A stretch of DNA of 22,539 nucleotides from Syntrophaceae bacterium UBA2192 (GTDB taxonomy: Bacteria; Desulfobacterota; Syntrophia; Syntrophales; UBA2192). Position 1 is the stretch's first letter. Each line of letters begins with the position of its first letter. Shown here in pieces: positions 1-5,639 of this stretch. The stretch spans positions 1 to 22,539 of the forward strand of contig DCVI01000165.1 of NCBI GenBank assembly GCA_002327315.1. The letters run 5' to 3'. The translations under genes and the position numbers were made by a program. The notes under the pieces were generated by a model. That model was not told where the DNA came from. It made no database searches and worked only from the letters and a program-made list of their open reading frames with translations.

Positions 1-19
1 CGGCAATCCCTTCGAAAGG

Positions 20-54
20 CGAGATGGCTTCGTCACTTCATTCCTCACAATGAC
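20..54 (-). repeat. GTCATTGCGAGG-type dispersed repeat, copy A
   Basis: Read on the minus strand this begins GTCATTGTGAGG and continues GAATGAAGTGACGAAGCC. A second copy, about 80 percent identical, lies on the plus strand at 16457-16490. Sequences of this type are common between genes in unrelated bacterial genomes; the function is not known to me. There is no ORF here. Confidence 0.6.
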
Positions 55-73
55 GAACGTATGGATATTTCGA

Positions 74-115
74 CATTCCCATTACCCATTACCCAATTCC
101 CAATTCCCGGTTCCA
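74..115 (+). repeat. Heptad word array (ATTACCC/AATTCCC)
   Basis: Six consecutive 7-bp words keep phase, with a consensus close to AWTWCCC (CATTCCC, then ATTACCC twice, AATTCCC twice, and a diverged last unit). It resembles the short tandemly repeated repetitive (STRR) heptamers described in cyanobacteria, but the wording is particular to this gap. No gene is present in 1-351 apart from the regulatory signals listed separately. Confidence 0.8.
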
Positions 116-133
116 GATGCAAAGCAGCCATGC

Positions 134-224
134 CTTTTCGGCAAAAGTTACATTTATGAACTATGCAGTAGGGTGAAATACGAAAGTGTAACTTTTTTAC
201 AAAGGCCAGGATTTCCTCTAATAT
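134..224 (+). promoter_or_regulatory. Putative promoter with flanking inverted repeat
   Basis: A sigma70-like promoter is readable: TTACAA at 197-202, a 16-bp spacer, and TAATAT at 219-224. Just upstream lies a perfect 10-bp inverted repeat, AAAAGTTACA at 143-152 and TGTAACTTTT at 187-196, whose right half abuts the -35 box. A related GTACAACTTTT stands at 275-285. A small hairpin, CTTTT-CGGC-AAAAG, is at 134-147. The arrangement suggests an operator for a DNA-binding regulator of the downstream gene at 352. This is inference; no regulator is identified. Confidence 0.45.
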
Positions 225-351
225 ATTTAGCTATCATTACAGCACCTTAGAAAACGACGCCTCTTCGATACGGGTACAACTTTTGCTCACTCCTTTTACA
301 GAGGCAGCGGGATCTCCTCCGCTGACCATCCTGAAAGGAGGGATGATGCGC

Positions 352-735
352 ATGTTGATCCGATTGGCTGACACAAGCTGGGGTCCGCAGTTTTTCGTCC
401 CGACCATTTCGATCAAGCACTACTTCGGTCGCGTGTTGCTGCGGGAAAGTCTTGATGACGATCTGCTTAGAAAGGAACTGGAGGCGATGAACATCGACGG
501 GCAGACCGTCGGCTTCCGCAATGGCTGGTACATCCGGAAAAAAGGGACGCAGACATGGATCAAGGTCGGAGAGTCGACAGCGCGGGAACACGATTTCGGG
601 ATTCGCCTGGACACGACGGAGCTCGAAAACGGAGCTTACCAGGTCCTCGGGTTCATGAGCGCGACGGTGAGAACGAAGGAAAGAGACGTCATCGTCTCGA
701 GACAGAACATCGCCGATTTTGAAATCAGGAATTGA
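352..735 (+). CDS. Hypothetical protein, 127 aa, beta-rich
   Basis: I do not recognise this protein. It has no signal peptide, membrane segment or cysteine cluster. The sequence alternates short hydrophobic and charged stretches, for example NGWYIRKKGTQTWIKVGE near residues 60-77, which suggests a small beta-rich soluble domain. The start at 352 is chosen because AAAGGAGG ends at 342, giving a 9-base spacing; ATG codons at 343 and 346 are in frame but too close to that site. The leader can fold CAGCGG/CCGCTG around a CU-rich loop that could also pair with the ribosome binding site. The gene is monocistronic, under the promoter at 197-224, and faces away from the zinc-ribbon gene's transcription. 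The coding call rests on the strong ribosome binding site and an ordered upstream promoter; the function is unknown. Confidence 0.7.
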   Translation: MLIRLADTSWGPQFFVPTISIKHYFGRVLLRESLDDDLLRKELEAMNIDGQTVGFRNGWYIRKKGTQTWIKVGESTAREHDFGIRLDTTELENGAYQVLGFMSATVRTKERDVIVSRQNIADFEIRN

Positions 736-745
736 ACTACGACAG

Positions 746-785
746 GGTCTATCTGGTCTGTCTGGTCTATCCCGTCTGTTCCGTC
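746..785 (+). repeat. 9-bp word array (GGTCTRTCY)
   Basis: Four 9-bp words in phase, GGTCTATCT then GGTCTGTCT, GGTCTATCC and CGTCTGTTC, follow directly on the stop codon of the preceding gene. It is the only 9-bp period seen in the window. Confidence 0.7.
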
Positions 786-786
786 C

Positions 787-836
787 AAATCCCCCTCTTT
801 CCCCCTTTGTTAAAGGGGGATGAAAGGGGGATTTTT
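787..836 (+). repeat. 50-bp C5/G5 palindromic repeat, copy 1
   Basis: A nearly palindromic element made of nested CCCCC...GGGGG arms (CCCCCTTT-gtta-AAGGGGG core) followed by a T run. Its reverse complement matches 2947-2996 at about 46 of 50 positions. It lies between the convergent ends of the genes at 352-735 and 845-1852 and could act as a two-way terminator; the tail ATTTTTC supports this on the plus strand. Confidence 0.7.
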
Positions 837-844
837 CTTATTCA

Positions 845-1852
845 TCATGCCTCGTCCCTGGTCCCTCGTCCCTTCTTTTTCGCGCAGCGGCTGCATTTCA
901 TCCCCTTCGCCCGGCGCGGCCCTGCGATAAAAAAGGTTTTGCAATCGGGACATCCCCGCAGTTTATCCCGGTTGCCCTTAGCCCGCAGGAATTCGAAAAG
1001 GGCATAGACGAGGACGTTGTGATAGTACTCGTCGGCAAGGCCCGCGCGCTCCGTGAAGTAGCTCTGCTCGAAAATGGGTTTTTCGTAGAAGGCTCCGTCT
1101 TCACCGACGGCAAGCTCCCGCCGGTTGACCATGTTGTAGACCAGCAGCAGATCAAGCAGGACGTGGTTCCGGGACAGGGTTTCCGCCGCGATGATCTCAT
1201 CGAGAATCATCCTCCAACGCTCCAGGAGCTCGGCGAGAACCTCCTGCTCGGCCTGGATGCTGATGTAGAAAGCCGCCATCTTCTGCGCCTCGTGAGTCCT
1301 CTCGGGAGGAAGGACACTCCGGATCGCAAGGATCCGGTCCCCCAATTCGACAAACTCTCCCATGCAGGCAAGAAGCTTCTCCTTCACCTCGTCCATGTCC
1401 GTCGAGAGCGGGGCGCGATCGTCGAACATCTCCGCGACCTCCTCGAGCCATGCTTTCCCTCCCGTCCCGACGGGCACCTGAAGGACATCCTCCTCGTAGG
1501 GGTCTTCACGGTCCCACTTGGGCTCCAGGGGCTGGATCTTGAAGGTCAGCACCTTGTCGCCGTCATAGTCATAGGACGCAAGTGAAATGTTGCAGGGCAG
1601 GTTGTTGATGACCGAAAGCAGCCCGCGCTCCTCGAGCAGGAGCCCCACCAGTTCCCGGTCGCCCGCCGACAGGGCATCCTCGAAGAGCCTCAGGGTCGGG
1701 TAACGACCGAGGGCCTGCTCCAAAAACCCGCTCCCGAAACCGAAAGCTGCTGCGGCTCCCCCGATAAATACGGAGCCGGCCTCCTCCGCTGTCGATGCAT
1801 TCACGAAGTCAACGACGAGTTTTCCGAAGTGCTGATCCTGCTTTTCCTTCAT
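845..1852 (-). CDS. Hypothetical protein with C-terminal four-cysteine zinc ribbon
   Basis: A soluble 335-aa protein of unknown function. Residues 1 to about 290 are mostly charged helix with no family I recognise. The C-terminal part reads GCPDCKTFFIAGPRR followed by MKCSRCAKKK, so C-x2-C, a 14-residue spacer, and C-x2-C. This is a zinc-ribbon layout similar to CGNR-type C-terminal zinc fingers, which bind nucleic acid; the assignment is by pattern only. The start at 1852 has GGAGAG six bases upstream and gives a sensible N-terminus; longer in-frame versions lack a ribosome binding site. The last residues (GRGTRDEA) are encoded by an intergenic-type heptad array (851-871), so the natural end may have lain a little earlier. 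Two hairpins lie in the leader (1905-1962). Confidence 0.75.
   Translation of the reverse strand: MKEKQDQHFGKLVVDFVNASTAEEAGSVFIGGAAAAFGFGSGFLEQALGRYPTLRLFEDALSAGDRELVGLLLEERGLLSVINNLPCNISLASYDYDGDKVLTFKIQPLEPKWDREDPYEEDVLQVPVGTGGKAWLEEVAEMFDDRAPLSTDMDEVKEKLLACMGEFVELGDRILAIRSVLPPERTHEAQKMAAFYISIQAEQEVLAELLERWRMILDEIIAAETLSRNHVLLDLLLVYNMVNRRELAVGEDGAFYEKPIFEQSYFTERAGLADEYYHNVLVYALFEFLRAKGNRDKLRGCPDCKTFFIAGPRRAKGMKCSRCAKKKGRGTRDEA
851..871 (-). repeat. Heptad word array inside the 3' end of a gene
   Basis: Three 7-bp words, GGGACGA, GGGACCA and GGGACGA when read on the minus strand. They form the last codons of the zinc-ribbon gene, directly before its TGA stop at 845-847. Confidence 0.65.
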
Positions 1853-1904
1853 GCAAGTCTCTCCGCCCGTGATGGATGAGGCCCGAACCATAAAACACTC
1901 CGCG

Positions 1905-1919
1905 GGCCTTTTCAAGGCC
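1905..1919 (-). promoter_or_regulatory. Leader hairpin GGCCTT-gaa-AAGGCC
   Basis: A perfect 6-bp stem with a 3-base loop, 53 bases upstream of the start of the zinc-ribbon gene and next to the larger hairpin at 1925-1962. If transcribed, the two would form tandem leader hairpins; an attenuator role is speculative. Confidence 0.35.
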
Positions 1920-1924
1920 AAAGA

Positions 1925-1962
1925 AAGCCCCTTGTCCCAGCCGCCCGGAACAAGGGGCTTTT
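1925..1962. terminator. 12-bp perfect inverted repeat, terminator-like
   Basis: AAAGCCCCTTGT at 1925-1936 pairs perfectly with ACAAGGGGCTTT at 1951-1962 around a 14-base loop. The GC-rich stem with T runs on both strands is terminator-like. Its place, 73 bases upstream of a minus-strand start with no plus-strand gene entering it, leaves its role open: it may insulate the zinc-ribbon gene or act in its leader. Confidence 0.5.
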
Positions 1963-1991
1963 GTCTTGCGATCTTTCTTTCATCAATCTCC

Positions 1992-2026
1992 GGAATCCCG
2001 AAGCCCGAAACCGGGATCCCGCCGCC
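1992..2026 (+). repeat. Heptad word array (GGAATCC/CGAAGCC)
   Basis: Five 7-bp words in phase, of the same family as the arrays at 3173, 9913 and 17792. They lie in the divergent gap between the zinc-ribbon gene and the acyltransferase gene. Confidence 0.7.
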
Positions 2027-2092
2027 GAAGGCGGCTCACGCCGGCTTCATCCTTTTTACTTGAAAGAAACGGGATTAGAGGTTAACAGAGTG

Positions 2093-2209
2093 AATTACCC
2101 CGCCTACAAGGCGGGGCATCTTGAAAGGCAATGAGGGGGATTGCATCCCCCTTGCCCCCGCTCCGCATTCATCCCCGTCCACAGGACGGGGTATTCTGCG
2201 GGGTATTCA
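2093..2209 (+). mobile_element. IS200/IS605-like palindrome cluster (possible transposase-less element)
   Basis: Three perfect hairpins stand within 95 bases: CCCCGCC-tacaa-GGCGGGG (2098-2116, 7 bp), GGGGGA-ttgca-TCCCCC (2135-2151, 6 bp) and CCCCGTCC-aca-GGACGGGG (2173-2191, 8 bp). The first directly follows TTAC (2095-2098, sharing one C), a known target of IS608-type elements. The last is followed by a doubled GGGGTATTC (2188 and 2200). Terminal hairpins and a short unpaired target are hallmarks of IS200/IS605 ends and of their non-autonomous relatives. No transposase ORF is present, so this would be a short derivative mobilised in trans. The call is by structure only. Confidence 0.45.
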
Positions 2210-2216
2210 TAAACCC

Positions 2217-2894
2217 ATGGGTGCCGTAAAAGACATCAAGTTCTTCATCGCGAAACACTTTCTCACATCGCTCGGCTACCATGCCTGCAGCCTGCATGCG
2301 AAGACGATCAGGGTCATCCCCGAGGGCATCGAGAGGGTACAGCAGCACATTGCGAAGGGCGGAACGGTCGTTTTCGCGTGCTGGCACCAGCGATTTTTCA
2401 GCGGGTTTTTCGTCCCTCGCATCTTTGGGATGAACCCCTGCATCATGATCAGCCAGAGCCGCGACGGCGATGTCGTCTCCGACGTGGTGGCCCGGATCGG
2501 CTGGGTTCCCGTGCGGGGTTCGACCTCCCGCGGCGGGAAGAATGCCCTCCAGGAAATGATTTCAGGTGTGGAGAAATACCGGATGGGCGCCCACATCGTC
2601 GACGGCCCCCAGGGGCCTCCGCATATCGTCAAGCCGGGCCTCATCGCCCTGGCATCACAGACTGGCGCCGCGATCAGCCCCGCGTACATCTCGTATGACA
2701 ACCCATGGATCTTCAACAGCTGGGACCGCTTCATGATCCCCAAGCCCTTCAGCCGAGTCCTGATCCGGGCCGGCGACTTCATATTCGTTCCTAAAAATCT
2801 GGACGAGAAGAGCTTCGAGGAGGTACGCCTCGACATCGAAAAGAAGATAATCGAAGGCTACGCCGAGGCGGACGCGTCCTGGAAACGGGCGTAG
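2217..2894 (+). CDS. DUF374-type lysophospholipid acyltransferase
   Basis: A 225-aa protein of the DUF374 branch of the LPLAT/PlsC-like acyltransferases, membrane-associated enzymes thought to move acyl chains onto lipid or lipid A precursors. Diagnostic blocks are FACWHQRFF (residues 55-63, in place of the usual H-x4-D motif), ISQSRDGD (78-85), RGGKNALQEM (about 102-111) and VDGPQGPPHIVKPG (about 123-136), then an ALASQTGA stretch. The length is normal for the family. The start at 2217 has no good Shine-Dalgarno sequence because the hairpin cluster 2093-2209 reaches to within seven bases of it. The stop codon sits at the loop of a perfect 10-bp hairpin (2881-2903). The gene is alone on the plus strand and convergent with pgsA. 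Confidence 0.85.
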   Translation: MGAVKDIKFFIAKHFLTSLGYHACSLHAKTIRVIPEGIERVQQHIAKGGTVVFACWHQRFFSGFFVPRIFGMNPCIMISQSRDGDVVSDVVARIGWVPVRGSTSRGGKNALQEMISGVEKYRMGAHIVDGPQGPPHIVKPGLIALASQTGAAISPAYISYDNPWIFNSWDRFMIPKPFSRVLIRAGDFIFVPKNLDEKSFEEVRLDIEKKIIEGYAEADASWKRA

Positions 2895-2903
2895 CCCGTT
2901 TCC
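2881..2903 (+). terminator. Hairpin at the acyltransferase stop codon
   Basis: GGAAACGGGC at 2881-2890 pairs perfectly with GCCCGTTTCC at 2894-2903 around a GTA loop. The TAG stop (2892-2894) lies at the loop. There is no T run directly after it, so termination, if any, may depend on the C5/G5 element further down at 2947-2996. Confidence 0.5.
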
Positions 2904-2905
2904 AA

Positions 2906-2940
2906 AGCCACAAGCCGCAAGCCTCGAGCCACAAGGCTCA
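2906..2940 (+). repeat. Heptad word array (AGCCNCA)
   Basis: Five 7-bp words in phase (AGCCACA, AGCCGCA, AGCCTCG, AGCCACA, AGGCTCA) immediately after the acyltransferase gene. The gap 2895-3260 contains no gene, only this array, the C5/G5 repeat, the 73-bp repeat and two more heptad arrays. Confidence 0.8.
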
Positions 2941-2946
2941 AAGCAA

Positions 2947-2996
2947 AAAAATTCCCCTTTCATCCCCCTTTACAAAAGGGGGAAAGAGGGGGTTTT
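2947..2996 (-). repeat. 50-bp C5/G5 palindromic repeat, copy 2 (inverted)
   Basis: Matches the reverse complement of 787-836 at about 46 of 50 positions. The asymmetric inner blocks (CTCTTT and ATGAAA) show that the two copies are in opposite orientation and bracket 2.1 kb. The T run on the plus strand makes it a candidate terminator between the convergent acyltransferase and pgsA genes. Confidence 0.7.
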
Positions 2997-3041
2997 TCTG
3001 AGCAAAGGTCTCAATCGTGGATCGCCACACCTCAGAACATC

Positions 3042-3114
3042 CACCCTCACCCCAACCCTCTCCCCTCAAGGGAGAGGGAACCTACAAGGTAAAGTTCCCC
3101 GTAGGGAGAGGGAG
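3042..3114 (+). repeat. 73-bp dispersed repeat, copy 1
   Basis: Starts CACCCTCACC, contains the hairpin CTCTCCC-ctcaa-GGGAGAG, and ends GTAGGGAGAGGGAG. It matches 16709-16781 at 70 of 73 positions without gaps. A short stretch 27 bases upstream (CTCAATCGTGGATCGCCAC, from 3011) also has a relative near the second copy (CTCAAACGTGGATCTCCAC, from 16527), so the repeat may be part of a longer composite. Confidence 0.85.
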
Positions 3115-3172
3115 ATTATGGAAGGGGTTTGCTAGAGGCTCGGCTCGCGATGACTCTTTTCTATTTTCTGAT

Positions 3173-3203
3173 CCCGACGCCCGAAGCCGGAATCCCGAAT
3201 CCC
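3173..3203 (+). repeat. Heptad word array (CCCGAAG/CCCGAAT)
   Basis: Four 7-bp words in phase plus a partial fifth, followed by a T run. It belongs to the same word family as the arrays at 1992 and 9913. Confidence 0.7.
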
Positions 3204-3231
3204 TCTTTTTCGTCACTCAGACACTTCTTTT

Positions 3232-3259
3232 CACTGGCCACTAGCCACTGATCACTGTC
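3232..3259 (+). repeat. Heptad word array (CACTNNC)
   Basis: Four 7-bp words, CACTGGC, CACTAGC, CACTGAT and CACTGTC, in the two dozen bases immediately 3' of the pgsA stop codon. Confidence 0.75.
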
Positions 3260-3260
3260 T

Positions 3261-3878
3261 TTACACAAGGGTTGTGCGGTAGAATTTGACCAGGTAATCG
3301 AAGCCCGACCAGAGCGACAGGGCCAGGGCGACGTAGAGGAACATCGTCCCGATGCTGCCGGGGTCGATCCCGTAGATGGGGTAATGGATGATGAGGGCCG
3401 AAACGGCGATGATCTGGCAGAGGGTCTTGTACTTGCCGAGCTGGCTTGCCTCGATGACATGGCCTTCCGCGGCGGCCATGCTCCGCAGCCCGTCGACGGC
3501 AAAGTCCCGCATGACCATGAGGGCCACAACCCAGGCGGGCGCCCTCCCAACGGGGATGAGGAGCACCAGCGCAGCGCTCATGATGATCTTGTCGGCAATG
3601 GGGTCCAGGAGCTTCCCCATGCGGGTAACGATGTTATAGCGCCTCGCCACATACCCGTCGAGAAGATCGGTGAGGGCCGCCAGGATGAAGAGAATCGAAA
3701 TGGCGAGGCTCATCGCCTCCCCCGGTTCCAGCAGGATGAGGAAGAGCACCGGGAGGATCCCGATACGCAGCAGCGTGATGGCGTTGGGCAGGTTGATGAT
3801 CCGCCGGTTTTCGGCGCGGATCGGCAACCGGTCGAAGTATTTCTTCAGGATATCGATGAGTATCACCGCGCGTTCCAT
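3261..3878 (-). CDS. pgsA: CDP-diacylglycerol--glycerol-3-phosphate 3-phosphatidyltransferase
   Basis: This inner-membrane enzyme joins CDP-diacylglycerol and glycerol-3-phosphate to phosphatidylglycerol phosphate, the first step to phosphatidylglycerol and cardiolipin. The CDP-alcohol phosphatidyltransferase signature is complete: D71-x2-D74-G75-x2-A78-R79-x8-G88-x3-D92-x3-D96. Hydrophobic segments fit a multi-pass membrane protein, and 205 residues is slightly longer than usual because of an N-terminal extension of about 28 residues before the INLPNAITLLRI helix. It is the last gene of the long minus-strand cluster and starts 12 bases after the transaldolase-like gene, so the two are very probably cotranscribed. 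A small hairpin (CACAA/TTGTG, 3264-3276) adjoins the stop. Confidence 0.93.
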   Translation of the reverse strand: MERAVILIDILKKYFDRLPIRAENRRIINLPNAITLLRIGILPVLFLILLEPGEAMSLAISILFILAALTDLLDGYVARRYNIVTRMGKLLDPIADKIIMSAALVLLIPVGRAPAWVVALMVMRDFAVDGLRSMAAAEGHVIEASQLGKYKTLCQIIAVSALIIHYPIYGIDPGSIGTMFLYVALALSLWSGFDYLVKFYRTTLV

Positions 3879-3890
3879 CGGGGTTTCGCT

Positions 3891-4535
3891 TTATTTCGGG
3901 ACTTTTTTCCAGTCCGCAAGGAATTTCTCGATTCCAATATCGGTCAGGGGGTGCTTCGCCAGCTGGCCGATCACGCCGAAGGGGATCGTGGCGATGTCGG
4001 CGCCCAGCATGGCCGCTTCGAGGACATGCATGGGGTGGCGCACACTGGCCACGATGACTTCCGTTGAAAAGCCGTAGTTGTCGAAGATGCTGAGGATCTG
4101 TTCCACCAGTTCCATGCCGTTCTGGGCCACGTCATCAAGCCTGCCCACGAAAGGGCTCACGTAGGCCGCACCGGCCTTCGCCGCCATCAGGGCCTGGATC
4201 GGCGAGAAGATGAGCGTCTCGTTCACATCGATGCCCTCGCCGGAGAGGATCTTCGTTGCCTTGAGCCCTTCCGTCGTCAGGGGAACCTTGATGACGACAT
4301 TGCCGCCCAGCTCGACGAGCTTCTTCGCCTCGGCCACCATGCCCTTTGCATCGAGGCTCACCACCTCGAGGCTCACGGGGCCGGGGACCGCTTCCAGAAT
4401 CTCCTTCACCACGTCGTTGAAAGGCTTCTTCTCCCTGGCAACAAGGCTGGGGTTGGTCGTCACCCCATCACACATGCCCAAGCTGAGAGCCTCTTTGATC
4501 TCGCCGATATTGGCCGAATCGATAAAAAACTTCAT
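3891..4535 (-). CDS. tal: Transaldolase / fructose-6-phosphate aldolase family protein (TalC/MipB type)
   Basis: A 214-aa class I aldolase-fold enzyme of the short transaldolase subfamily, acting in the non-oxidative pentose phosphate pathway or as an aldolase on fructose 6-phosphate. It shows MKFFIDSAN at the N-terminus, TTNPS at 26-30, the Schiff-base lysine K83 in VVIKVPLT, and YVSPFVGRLDD near 125-135. Length and motifs match the TalC/FSA group; which of the two activities it has cannot be read from the sequence. ATG at 4535 has GGAGG four bases upstream. It lies directly upstream of pgsA. It has no evident functional link to the lysine genes, but it may supply erythrose 4-phosphate or pentose phosphates. 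Confidence 0.92.
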   Translation of the reverse strand: MKFFIDSANIGEIKEALSLGMCDGVTTNPSLVAREKKPFNDVVKEILEAVPGPVSLEVVSLDAKGMVAEAKKLVELGGNVVIKVPLTTEGLKATKILSGEGIDVNETLIFSPIQALMAAKAGAAYVSPFVGRLDDVAQNGMELVEQILSIFDNYGFSTEVIVASVRHPMHVLEAAMLGADIATIPFGVIGQLAKHPLTDIGIEKFLADWKKVPK

Positions 4536-4607
4536 GCAGCCTCCACGTGAACGGAATCCATACGGAATTTTCCATCTGAAGCGACGGGGTTGCAGTCGGC
4601 AGGGGGA

Positions 4608-4874
4608 TCAATCGGGAATGTGCCCGCCCTTTTCCCGGAATTTTTTGTAACATTCTTTACTGCAGAAATAAAGCGTTTTTCCATTCACGCTCACCCTGTA
4701 TGCCTCGTTGACGGGGACATAGGTGTGGCAGTGGGGATCCTCCACGAGTTCCTCCCCCTTGATCCTTCTGTCGTCCCGCCTGCGCTCGTCGATACGGCCC
4801 GAGGGGAATAGGAACCTCTTGATAAGGAGGTATGCCAGGATCAGGACAATGCCGATGACGATGAAACGAAACAT
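4608..4874 (-). CDS. Small membrane-anchored YHS/TRASH-like metal-binding protein
   Basis: An 88-aa protein. Residues 1-18 form one hydrophobic segment (MFRFIVIGIVLILAYLLI), followed by a basic and acidic linker. A compact C-terminal domain reads VEDPHCHTYVPVNEAY and then LYFCSKECYKKF. This pattern (DPxC near the start, YFCSxEC-x3-F near the end) is that of YHS/TRASH-type domains, small zinc- or other metal-binding folds. The N-terminal segment should hold it at the membrane; the orientation is not evident. Genes of this kind are often found next to housekeeping clusters in these bacteria. Its partner and job are unknown. It starts 43 bases after folK. Confidence 0.8.
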   Translation of the reverse strand: MFRFIVIGIVLILAYLLIKRFLFPSGRIDERRRDDRRIKGEELVEDPHCHTYVPVNEAYRVSVNGKTLYFCSKECYKKFREKGGHIPD

Positions 4875-4917
4875 TACAGGAGCACCTTCTCATCTTCGTT
4901 CTTCAGACGGACCCTTG

Positions 4918-5454
4918 CTACCAGTCCGCATCGATCCGTTCGACGGCGTGGTCATCTTCCAGCCGGTCCAGAAGCCCCTTCATCGACACGCCATAAAGCG
5001 GGTGGATGACATAGGGAGCTATCTCGTTGAGCGGAGCGAGAACGAACCGGCGCTTGTGCATCCCGGGATGCGGTACGACGAGGCTCTGCGTTTTTATGAT
5101 CTCCTGGCCGTACAGCAGGATGTCGATGTCGATCGTTCTCGGCCCCCAGCGCTCGTTTCTCTCGCGGCCCATGGCCCGTTCAACCCACTGCAGCGCCTTG
5201 ATCAACTGCGGGGCCGTGAAGGTCGTGCGGATTTCCACAACCCCGTTGACAAACCAGTCCTGCGGAGTCTCCCCGACGGGCTCCGTCCTGTACAGGGACG
5301 ACCGGCGGAGCACCTGAACGTTTTTCAGAGAAGAAATCTCCCGGAGCGCATTGCGGCAATTCTGCACCGCGTCGCCGAGGTTGCTGCCGATGCCCAGATA
5401 GCTGATCACCGACTGTCGATCGGTGGAGTATCCCGCTGTTTGCGTTGTGTTCAT
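4918..5454 (-). CDS. folK: 2-amino-4-hydroxy-6-hydroxymethyldihydropteridine pyrophosphokinase
   Basis: HPPK, a cytoplasmic enzyme that transfers pyrophosphate from ATP to hydroxymethyldihydropterin in folate synthesis. Family marks are YLGIGSNLGD (residues 19-28), LYRTEPVG (about 54-61), QDWFVNGVVEI, and RWGPRTIDIDILLYG, which holds the magnesium-binding D-x-D pair. The 178 residues include an N-terminal extension of about 17 residues before the first beta strand, so the true start could be internal; no clear ribosome binding site decides it. It sits between dapL and the YHS-like gene. The 185-bp gap before it carries two octad arrays. Confidence 0.92.
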   Translation of the reverse strand: MNTTQTAGYSTDRQSVISYLGIGSNLGDAVQNCRNALREISSLKNVQVLRRSSLYRTEPVGETPQDWFVNGVVEIRTTFTAPQLIKALQWVERAMGRERNERWGPRTIDIDILLYGQEIIKTQSLVVPHPGMHKRRFVLAPLNEIAPYVIHPLYGVSMKGLLDRLEDDHAVERIDADW

Positions 5455-5473
5455 CTTCCGACATCAAGCCTGC

Positions 5474-5569
5474 GAAGATCGGAAGAGCGGAAGCGAGGAA
5501 GATCGGATAAGAAAAGAGCTAAATCCTGTATCCACTCCGCTCTTCTGCTCTTCCTAACTTCCTAACTTC
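5474..5569. repeat. Paired octad arrays forming an imperfect hairpin (dapL-folK gap)
   Basis: Left arm: five 8-bp words of the form GAAGNNCG or GAAGNNAG (5474-5513). Right arm: CGCTCTTC, TGCTCTTC and CTAACTTC twice (5538-5569), which is the same word type on the other strand. The phase is exact in each arm, and the arms can pair around a spacer of about 24 bases. Confidence 0.8.
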
Positions 5570-5639
5570 GTGACCAATCTTGGCCGTCTTGCTCAGGGGC
5601 ATTATCGAACAGCCCCCTCAATGGTTCCACCCGGTGAAA

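Noticed and set aside
837..2946. A composite transposon bounded by the inverted 50-bp elements
   Set aside because: No transposase, no target duplication seen, and the elements look like dispersed terminator-type repeats.
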